Positions 7,044-13,448 of a stretch of DNA of 21,456 nucleotides are shown in pieces. Source of the DNA: an uncultured Xanthobacteraceae bacterium (lineage in GTDB: Bacteria > Pseudomonadota > Alphaproteobacteria > Rhizobiales > Xanthobacteraceae). Below the pieces are notes generated by a model. It ran no database searches. It was not told the origin of the DNA and was given only the letters and a program-made list of their open reading frames with translations. Both the position numbers and the translations under genes were made by a program. The stretch covers positions 1 through 21,456 of the forward strand of contig CATPCO010000438.1 in assembly GCA_955652925.1 (NCBI GenBank). The letters run 5' to 3'. Positions within the stretch are counted from its first letter, which is position 1; each line of letters begins with the position of its first letter.

Positions 7044-7943
7044 TCATTCCGCCGCGCGCTCGTGCACCAGCGCAGAAGCGGCCTGATCGTAGTTTTGCTC
7101 GCGGGCGAGCAGCGCCTTTAGATCGACGAGATCGTAATAGTCCTCCAGCGGCATCACATGCTGCTCGCAGGCTGCAAGCGAATTTTCACGCTTGAGGATG
7201 CCGAGGACGTTGCGAACCGCTTGCGCCGCCGCAAACAGCGGCAGCGATGGAAAGGTCGCGGCGCACACACCGGCGGCTTCGAGCTCTTCCAGGCTGCGCG
7301 CCTTGCGTCCCGCTGCCTGTGAAAGCGTGGCCATGTGCGGCCCGCCGACCTCACGCATGACGCGCTTGATCTCCGCGACGGTGTCCACGCCCATGGGCTT
7401 TGCCATGTCGGCCCCTGCTTGCATGAACAACCGGCTGCGCGCGATGGCAGCATCGATGCCCGCGACCCCGGCAGCATCGGTGCGAGCGGCGATGAAAAGA
7501 TCGCCATCGCGCCGCGCGTCGAGCGCGGCTTTGATCTTGGCGAGCATTTGCTCGACCGGGATGATCTGCTTGCCCGGCAGATAGCCGCAGCGATTGGGAA
7601 AGACCTGGTCGCTGATGAACAAGCCCGCGACTCCCGCAGCTTCGAAAGCGCGCACCATCTGGCGCACGTTGTTCACGCCACCGAAGCCGGTATCGGCGTC
7701 GACATAGACCGGTATCTTCACTGCCGCACAGATGCGCGCGTAATGGTCGGCATAGTCGCGCATGTTACACTGGCCCATATCGGCCTGGGCCAACATGCTG
7801 CCGATGGCGGCATAGCCACCTGCCACCAGCGCTTCGAACCCTTCCGCCTCGATGATGCGCGCGGAGAGCGCATCGTATGCGCCCGGCATCAGCACCAGGC
7901 GCTTGCCCGCCATGATGGCTCTGAATCTCTTCCTGACGTCCAT
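7044..7943 (-). CDS. Isocitrate lyase/PEP mutase superfamily protein
   Basis: This 299-residue TIM-barrel protein resembles methylisocitrate lyase, dimethylmalate lyase and oxaloacetate decarboxylase. It has the start LVLMPGAYDALSARI, the metal-binding VDADTGFGG (Asp82, Asp84) and RTDA. The catalytic loop, usually EDQxxPKxCGH, reads SDQVFPNRCGY at residues 111-121. Cys119 is kept, but Glu is replaced by Ser, Lys by Asn and His by Tyr. Ordinary (methyl)isocitrate lyase chemistry is therefore doubtful and the substrate is unknown. It lies 66 bases downstream of the LeuD-like gene on the same strand. An aconitase-family hydratase followed by such a lyase recalls dimethylmaleate hydratase plus dimethylmalate lyase of nicotinate fermentation, or a methylcitrate-like route. 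Confidence 0.85.
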   Translation of the reverse strand: MDVRKRFRAIMAGKRLVLMPGAYDALSARIIEAEGFEALVAGGYAAIGSMLAQADMGQCNMRDYADHYARICAAVKIPVYVDADTGFGGVNNVRQMVRAFEAAGVAGLFISDQVFPNRCGYLPGKQIIPVEQMLAKIKAALDARRDGDLFIAARTDAAGVAGIDAAIARSRLFMQAGADMAKPMGVDTVAEIKRVMREVGGPHMATLSQAAGRKARSLEELEAAGVCAATFPSLPLFAAAQAVRNVLGILKRENSLAACEQHVMPLEDYYDLVDLKALLAREQNYDQAASALVHERAAE

Positions 7944-8009
7944 GCCGTGCTCCTCAAATGCGGCGCCTTACGCCGTTCAATTCGGTTGCGTTGCAACTGA
8001 CTTGAATCG

Positions 8010-8645
8010 CTAACCCGCCCTGCGGTCGTGCGCCGTTTGCAACCAGGGCTGCGCCAGCCCCATCCGCCTTTCCCAACCAGCAATCTCGCCGGCGTGCTTG
8101 AGCGTAAGGCCGATATCGTCGAGCCCTTCCAACAGACGGATGCGATCGGCGGCCGGAATATCAAACGCGATATCGCCACCGCCGGGGCCGCTGATGCGCT
8201 GGGCACGCAAATCAACCGTAAACGGGGCGGCGCCGTCGACGGCGATTACGCGCTGCTCGAAAGCTTGCGCATCGGACGGCGGCAGCACGATCGGCAGCAA
8301 TCCGTTCTGCAAACAGTTCTCGCGATAATTGTCAGCAAAGCTGCGCGCCACAATGACGCGGATGTTGTTCGCGAGCATTCCCCACACCGCCGCCTCGCGC
8401 GAGGAACCAGCGCCGAAATTGTGTCCGGTCACGAGAATGCCGGGGTTGCGGAACGCGGGCTGGTTGAGAACGAACGATTCGTCCTCGCTGCCGTCATCGC
8501 GCCGCCGCGCACGCATGAACAATAACGCCTTGTAATCCGGTTTGAGACTTCGCATCGCCGCCACCGGCGCGATCTGGTCGGTATTGATGTCGTCCGCAAT
8601 GAGCGGAACCGCGATCCCGGTGTGAGTCTCAAACGGCTGCATCAT
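8010..8645 (-). CDS. LeuD-like small subunit of an aconitase-family hydro-lyase
   Basis: This is the swivelling small subunit that pairs with the adjacent LeuC-like protein. At 211 residues it is the normal size for LeuD. Diagnostic stretches are ADDINTDQIAP (residues 18-27) and GHNFGAGSSREAAVW (74-88), the loop that closes over substrate. The ATG at 8645 overlaps the large-subunit stop (ATGA); a second ATG follows at once at 8642. The pair could be 3-isopropylmalate isomerase. The lyase next door and the divergent motifs in the large subunit point instead to a catabolic hydratase such as a citramalate- or dimethylmaleate-type enzyme. That last step is inference. Confidence 0.87.
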   Translation of the reverse strand: MMQPFETHTGIAVPLIADDINTDQIAPVAAMRSLKPDYKALLFMRARRRDDGSEDESFVLNQPAFRNPGILVTGHNFGAGSSREAAVWGMLANNIRVIVARSFADNYRENCLQNGLLPIVLPPSDAQAFEQRVIAVDGAAPFTVDLRAQRISGPGGGDIAFDIPAADRIRLLEGLDDIGLTLKHAGEIAGWERRMGLAQPWLQTAHDRRAG

Positions 8646-10045
8646 AGGCTGCCGAGCTGCCGCACGTCAGCGATGCGGCCGGCGATGGCGCTGGCTGCAG
8701 CGGTCTGCGGGCTCGCGAGATGGGTGCGCACGTTCGAGCCCTGCCGGTGCTCGAAATTGCGATTGGTCGTGGAGATGCAGCGTTCCCCCGGCACGCCGCG
8801 ATCGCCGTTCCCGCCCGCGCACATGGAGCAGCCGGATTCACCCCAGAAAAAGCCGGCATCGCGGAAGATGCGATCGAGGCCCGCCGCCTCCGCTGCGCGC
8901 TTCACCGAAGTCGAGCCCGGCACCACCATTGCGATGACGCCCCCGGCGACATGCCGCCCGCGCACGATGGCGGCGGCGGCTTGCAGGTCGGACAGGCGGC
9001 TGTTGGTGCAGGAGCCGATGAACACGCGATTGACCGGCAGATCCGCAAGCGCCATGCCGGGTGCAAGCCCCATATAGGCGAGCGCGCTCTCCACCGCCGG
9101 CCGCCGGCCGTCTGCGGCGGCGCTCGGATCAGGCACGCGTGCGGAAATGCCGAGCACTTGGCTTGGGTCGGTGCCCCAGGTGACCTGCGGCTCGAGCGCG
9201 CTGGTGTCGAGCACGTGCTCGCGATCGAATCGCGCGCCCGCATCCGACTTCAGCGTGCGCCAGTGTGCGAGCGCGCAATCCCACATCGCGCCCACCGGGG
9301 CGAAGGGCCGCCCCGCAAGCCACGAAAAGACGCTCTCGTCAGGCGCCACAAATCCCGATCGGCCGCCCATCTCGATGTTGAGATTGCAAAGCGTCATGCG
9401 CGCTTCAATTGACATGGCGCCGACCGCGGCCCCGGCATATTCGACCGCATATCCGCGCGCGCCCGAAACGCCGAGATTGCCAATCAACCGCAGCGCCACG
9501 TCTTTTGCGCCGACATGCGCGGGCAAAGATCCTTCCAGCCGGATCAGCATGCACTTGGGCCGCTTGAGCGCCATCACCTGGGTCGCGAGAATGTGCGCGA
9601 GCTCGCTCGTGCCGCAACCGAAAGCGAGCGCACCGAGCCCGCCTACCGTGCTGGCATGACTGTCCGGCACGGCATGGGTTGCGCCGGGCAGCACCATGCC
9701 GAGCTCCGGCGCGACCACGTGACAGATGCCCTGCTCGGGGTCGCTGATGTCGAACAGCCGAATGCCGTTGCGGCGGCTGCCCTCGCGCATGGCGCGCAGA
9801 AAGGCAGCACCCGACGGATTGGTGTTGTCGTCGCGACCGGGCTGGGTCGCGACCGTGTGGTCCTGCATCGAGAACGTGAGATCGGGACGCCGCACCGGGC
9901 GGCCTTGCTTGTGCAGCTGCTCGAAGGCGTGCGGCGCGTGCAGCTCGTGCAGTACGTGCCGGTCGATATAGATGAGCTCGCGCCCATCCGCGCGCGGCGC
10001 CACCAGGTGGGCGTCCCAAATCTTGTCGAACAGGGTTTGGGGCAT
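8642..10045 (-). CDS. LeuC-like large subunit of an aconitase-family hydro-lyase
   Basis: This cytoplasmic 4Fe-4S enzyme subunit has 467 residues, as in LeuC. Three cluster cysteines are visible: Cys346 in FIGSCTNSR, and Cys406 and Cys409 in SGCSMC. Also present are MQDHTV near residue 60 and GERCISTTNRNFEHRQG near the end. It differs from ordinary LeuC in DSHASTVG (usually SHTSTHG), in AGGNGD after the cysteines (usually LAMNPD), and in QGSNVRTHL (usually QGRGGRTHL). It may therefore use another 2-hydroxy-acid. The ATG at 10045 has no recognisable ribosome-binding site; the sequence before it is gctaacgtgccttc. It is first in the minus-strand series LeuC-like, LeuD-like, lyase, aroE. Confidence 0.88.
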   Translation of the reverse strand: MPQTLFDKIWDAHLVAPRADGRELIYIDRHVLHELHAPHAFEQLHKQGRPVRRPDLTFSMQDHTVATQPGRDDNTNPSGAAFLRAMREGSRRNGIRLFDISDPEQGICHVVAPELGMVLPGATHAVPDSHASTVGGLGALAFGCGTSELAHILATQVMALKRPKCMLIRLEGSLPAHVGAKDVALRLIGNLGVSGARGYAVEYAGAAVGAMSIEARMTLCNLNIEMGGRSGFVAPDESVFSWLAGRPFAPVGAMWDCALAHWRTLKSDAGARFDREHVLDTSALEPQVTWGTDPSQVLGISARVPDPSAAADGRRPAVESALAYMGLAPGMALADLPVNRVFIGSCTNSRLSDLQAAAAIVRGRHVAGGVIAMVVPGSTSVKRAAEAAGLDRIFRDAGFFWGESGCSMCAGGNGDRGVPGERCISTTNRNFEHRQGSNVRTHLASPQTAAASAIAGRIADVRQLGSL

Positions 10046-10060
10046 GAAGGCACGTTAGCA

Positions 10061-10098
10061 AAATTATTGCGGGCCGGCAGGTGAGAATGCCGGCCCGC
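10061..10098 (-). terminator. Intrinsic terminator of the sigma-factor gene
   Basis: Read on the minus strand, an 11-bp perfect GC stem (10098-10088 with 10079-10069) around an 8-base loop is followed by AATAATTT at 10068-10061. It lies about 50 bases past the sigma-factor stop. It also lies only about 16 bases before the LeuC-like start codon, so the leader of that gene begins right behind the T-rich tail. A second short hairpin (10126-10132 with 10137-10143, loop TGGG) lies between this one and the sigma gene. Confidence 0.8.
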
Positions 10099-10150
10099 GC
10101 GCCTTTTCATGGACATTAATTCGGGTGCCGCGTGGGCGCGGCAGAGTGCG

Positions 10151-10759
10151 TCAGAGGGTGCTCACCCCGGCCTGCTTGAGGAGATCGGCCATCTTGTTGC
10201 GGGCGTAGAACATGCGGGTCTTCACGGTTGCCGGGGGGACGCCGACGATGCGGGCGACCTCGTCGACCGATTTCTCGTGGTAGTAGACGAGATCGATCAC
10301 CTCGCGGTGTGCCGGCGAAAGCTGGGTCAGGCACTTCTGCACAATGGTGTTGCGATCCTTGGTGCCCACGACCGTCTCGGGATTGTCGGCGGTGTCTTCA
10401 ATGGTCGCCGCCATCTGATCGTCGAGATGCTCGTCGGTTCGCCGCCGCAGCGCCGAGAGCGCCTTGTAGCGGGCGATGGCCAAGAGCCAGGTCGAAACCT
10501 GCGACTTCGATTCGAAGCCCTCCGCCTGCCGCCACACGTCGAGGAACACCTCGCTCACGAGGTCCTCGGCAAGCGACTGGTTGCCGGTGAGGCGAAGGAT
10601 GAACCGGTACACCTTCACGTTGTGACGGGCGTACAGCACTTGCATCGCGCGCTTGTCGCCATCGGCGATAAGGCTGATGAGCATCTCGTCCGAGCTGTCC
10701 TGGACGGGTGCTCGGAGGTGCGGCGGCGCGATATCGCGCAGCACATATTCGGTTTGCAT
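10151..10759 (-). CDS. ECF-type RNA polymerase sigma factor
   Basis: This is a 202-residue group-4 sigma factor that would direct RNA polymerase to a stress- or signal-specific promoter set. Region 2 spans about residues 38-106, with the typical NQSLAEDLVSEVFLDVWR and STWLLAIARYKALSALRRR. Region 4 spans about 140-197, with LSPAHREVIDLVYYHEKS and a helix-turn-helix VDEVARIVGVPPATVKTRM. The ATG at 10759 is preceded by AGGGGATCGTC, a good ribosome-binding site. No anti-sigma gene is adjacent: downstream is a terminator, upstream is a 197-base AT-richer gap and then a response regulator. Which regulon it serves cannot be read here. Confidence 0.92.
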   Translation of the reverse strand: MQTEYVLRDIAPPHLRAPVQDSSDEMLISLIADGDKRAMQVLYARHNVKVYRFILRLTGNQSLAEDLVSEVFLDVWRQAEGFESKSQVSTWLLAIARYKALSALRRRTDEHLDDQMAATIEDTADNPETVVGTKDRNTIVQKCLTQLSPAHREVIDLVYYHEKSVDEVARIVGVPPATVKTRMFYARNKMADLLKQAGVSTL

Positions 10760-10956
10760 GACGATCCCCTGATCAACGAGCTTTTTAAAGCTCAGCCCTT
10801 AGGAGGAGTTCGTAGCAAACCGCTGTTGCAGCGTTGTTACGTGGGAAGAGGAAAATGGTTTCGTCGGTACGGTTAATTATTTCTTGGCTGAGGCTTTTAT
10901 GACACAAAAGGTATTATGGTATGGGTAATTGTTTCGTGCCCTGCGACTTTTATGTC
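10760..10956. other. AT-richer leader region of the sigma-factor gene
   Basis: This 197-base gap is visibly richer in A and T than its surroundings and should hold the sigma-factor promoter. It contains a 7-bp palindrome gagcttt/aaagctc (10778-10784 and 10787-10793) in the leader. It also contains a direct repeat cttttatg at 10894-10901 and 10947-10954, 53 bases apart. I could not identify a promoter with confidence; no ORF is credible. Confidence 0.4.
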
Positions 10957-11712
10957 TCAGTCCAGCACCGATGCCTCTCCCGACGGGGAAAACAGGTACC
11001 CGCCGCCGCGGACGGTGCGGATAACCGACGGGCGTTCCGGATCGGGCTCGATCTTGCGCCGGATACGCATGATCCGCACGTCAATGGCGCGATCATAAGC
11101 CTCGGGATCGCGGGCATTGGCGAGTTCGAGCAAGCGGTCGCGTGACAGCACCCGCTTGGGATTGGCCGCGAAAACCCGCAAGAGACCGTATTCGGACGGG
11201 GTGAGGGGATGCTCGTTGCCTTCATCGTCGCGCAAGGCCTGGGCGTCATGATCGAGCCATTTCGTCCCGAAGCGCACCCGGGGGGGCTCGGCCGCGCGTG
11301 CCGCCTTTGCCGACGGCGCCAGAACAGCAGGTTGTGGCGCGCTCGCGCTCCTTCGCAGCACCGAGCGAATGCGCGCCAGAAGCTCGCGCAGCTCGCACGG
11401 CTTGGCGAGATAATCGTCGGCGCCGAGCTCCAGCCCAACCACCCGGTCAATGGGACTGGCGGTCGCGGTGAGCATGATGATCGGAACCTGGCTGCGTTGC
11501 TTGAGGTCGCGAATGATGGAAAGACCGTCCTCCTCCGGCATGTTGAGGTCGAGCACAATCAGGTCCGGCACCTGGCGGGCAAAGAGCTGGCGCAGGCTCG
11601 CGCCGCCCTCACACAAGCTCACGTTGAAGCCATGCATGCGCAGGTAGTCGCCGACCATCTCGCGGGCGGGCTTCTCGTCATCGACCACTGCGATGTGCTG
11701 GACTTGGCTCAT
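10957..11712 (-). CDS. OmpR/PhoB-family response regulator
   Basis: This is a 251-residue DNA-binding response regulator. The receiver domain (residues 5-120) has the acidic pair Asp11/Asp12, phospho-acceptor Asp55 in VLDLNMP, Thr82 and Lys104 in YLAKPCELRELLARI. An Ala/Pro-rich linker follows. The C-terminal winged helix (about 150-245) shows LTPSEYGLLRVFAANPKRVLSR and the wing segment VIRTVRGGGYLFSP. Its ATG at 11712 overlaps the stop of the upstream kinase gene (ATGA), so it is the output of the four-gene signalling operon. Target promoters may include its own operon or neighbouring transport genes; this is inference. Confidence 0.94.
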   Translation of the reverse strand: MSQVQHIAVVDDEKPAREMVGDYLRMHGFNVSLCEGGASLRQLFARQVPDLIVLDLNMPEEDGLSIIRDLKQRSQVPIIMLTATASPIDRVVGLELGADDYLAKPCELRELLARIRSVLRRSASAPQPAVLAPSAKAARAAEPPRVRFGTKWLDHDAQALRDDEGNEHPLTPSEYGLLRVFAANPKRVLSRDRLLELANARDPEAYDRAIDVRIMRIRRKIEPDPERPSVIRTVRGGGYLFSPSGEASVLD

Positions 11713-13448
11713 GTGGCCGGCAAGCTCATCGTGAAATTTGCACCTTTTGCGGGTCCCGCGCTTTCGACCGTGATCCGCCCGCCATGCAGGTCGACAATCC
11801 GCTTGACGATCGAAAGCCCCAGTCCCGTCGACGTTTCGCCGGCGGTCGGTTTGGCTGAGAGCCGCTGAAACCGGCCAAAAAGCCGCGATAGATCTTCTGG
11901 CGAAAGCCCGGCGCCCTGATCCCTGACCTGGATGACTATGTTCTCGGCTTCTTGTGTCACGAATATGTCGATCGGACCGCCGATCGGGCTGTATTTGACC
12001 GCGTTGCTGACGAGATTATCGATCGCCTCCCGAATACGATCCGCATCGCACATCGCGGTGAGTTGGGGAGCGGCCGAAACCGTAATCTTCTGCCCTTTTC
12101 TGGTGGCAAGCGGCCGGTTCGCCTCTGCCACTTCCTGCGCCATCAATGAAAGGTCGACCGGCTCGCGCCGCACCGTGATGTCGAGCGCGTCCGCCATGGC
12201 ATCTTTGACGAGGTCGTCGACCATCTCGGTGAGCCGGTTGGCGGCGTCGCGGATGTGCCCGATCTGCGCCTGCGCCTCGGCATCAAGAGCGCCCGCGGCA
12301 GCCATGAACTCCTTGAGGATTTCGGTGCGGCCGAGGATCACGCTGAGCGGGTTTTTGAGGTCGTGCGCCACGGTGCCCAGGATCTCGCTTTTGAACGTAT
12401 TGGCCCGCCGCAGACGCGCCCACTGCGAGGCAAGCCGCCGGTTGGCCGAGGTCAGATCCTGGGTGCGTTCCGCCACGCGCTCTTCGAGGCGGTTCTTTGC
12501 GCGCTGGAGCTGCTCGTAAAGGATGACGTTGTCGAAGGCGATGGAAAACCGGCTGCAGAAAATATCGATCAACGCGCGGTCGGTATCGGAGAGCTCCCGC
12601 GCGGCTTCCAGCACCACGACCACTTCACGGCCGCTGAGCGTCTGGATGTAGAGGACGGAGCGGTTCGCTGAGAATTCATGGCGCCGGCGCCGGAAGGCTT
12701 CCTCGACCAGCTCCCGCAGCTCGCAATCGAGGATCGCCGAGACATCGGCGCCGGTGAAGCGGCTGTAGCATCCCGACCCCGCCAGCACTGAGAACGTCTG
12801 GTGCGAATCCAGCCCCTCGCGCAGCACGAGAATGCCGGCGCAGTCCGCATTCAATAACGAGGAAATCTGGGTCAGAACGCCTTCGGCCAGCCGCTGCATC
12901 GATTTCAAATCGAACAGCGCCGGCGCCGCTTCGATGATGATTTCGAGGCCGCGGCGCGTTTCCACCATTCGCTGGAGCTGCTGGTGCGCGCGCAGCGCTG
13001 CGGTGAGCGCCGTGAACAGCTTGTCGGCGGTAAGCTCCGTTTTCGCCTTGTAGTCGTTGATGTCGTAATCGACGATGACCCGGCGCTCCGGCGCTTGCCC
13101 GGGCTGGCCAGTGCGAAGAATGATGCGCACCGTCTCGTTCTTGAGATCCTTGCGAATGAATTCGACGAGATCGAGGCCGGCGCTGTCGGTCTCCATGATC
13201 ACATCGAGGAGCACCACCGCCACGTCGGGGTGGCTGCGCATCAGCTGACGCCCTTCGGCCGCCGAATACGCGGACAGAATTTCGAGGCCCTGGCCGTTGA
13301 GCTGGTAATCGCTGAGCGCAAAGCGCGTGCCCTCGTGCACCGCCGGCTCGTCATCGATGACCGCGATCTTCCAGCGCCGGACCGGCTCCTGCGCCGGCGC
13401 CGCGTGCGCGTGATCTTCGATCAGCTGGACGAAATCCTCGTCAGCCAT
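11709..13448 (-). CDS. Hybrid receiver-DUF3369-histidine kinase, soluble
   Basis: This is a 579-residue cytoplasmic signalling protein with the domain order reversed relative to usual hybrids. An N-terminal receiver (about 26-155) carries Asp33/Asp34, phospho-acceptor Asp82 in LLDVIM and Lys136. A middle region (about 160-310) looks like the GAF-like DUF3369 domain. After a coiled coil comes a HisKA domain with His362 in TVAHDLKNPLS. A HATPase domain follows, with Asn482 in NLVSNAVKYS, DQGAGL and the G2 box TGLGLSIV. No membrane segment is seen. The ATG at 13448 has AAGG upstream and overlaps the previous gene by 8 bases; a TTG at 13469 in frame is less likely. It probably receives phosphate from the upstream kinase and passes it to the response regulator. 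Confidence 0.92.
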   Translation of the reverse strand: MADEDFVQLIEDHAHAAPAQEPVRRWKIAVIDDEPAVHEGTRFALSDYQLNGQGLEILSAYSAAEGRQLMRSHPDVAVVLLDVIMETDSAGLDLVEFIRKDLKNETVRIILRTGQPGQAPERRVIVDYDINDYKAKTELTADKLFTALTAALRAHQQLQRMVETRRGLEIIIEAAPALFDLKSMQRLAEGVLTQISSLLNADCAGILVLREGLDSHQTFSVLAGSGCYSRFTGADVSAILDCELRELVEEAFRRRRHEFSANRSVLYIQTLSGREVVVVLEAARELSDTDRALIDIFCSRFSIAFDNVILYEQLQRAKNRLEERVAERTQDLTSANRRLASQWARLRRANTFKSEILGTVAHDLKNPLSVILGRTEILKEFMAAAGALDAEAQAQIGHIRDAANRLTEMVDDLVKDAMADALDITVRREPVDLSLMAQEVAEANRPLATRKGQKITVSAAPQLTAMCDADRIREAIDNLVSNAVKYSPIGGPIDIFVTQEAENIVIQVRDQGAGLSPEDLSRLFGRFQRLSAKPTAGETSTGLGLSIVKRIVDLHGGRITVESAGPAKGANFTMSLPAT

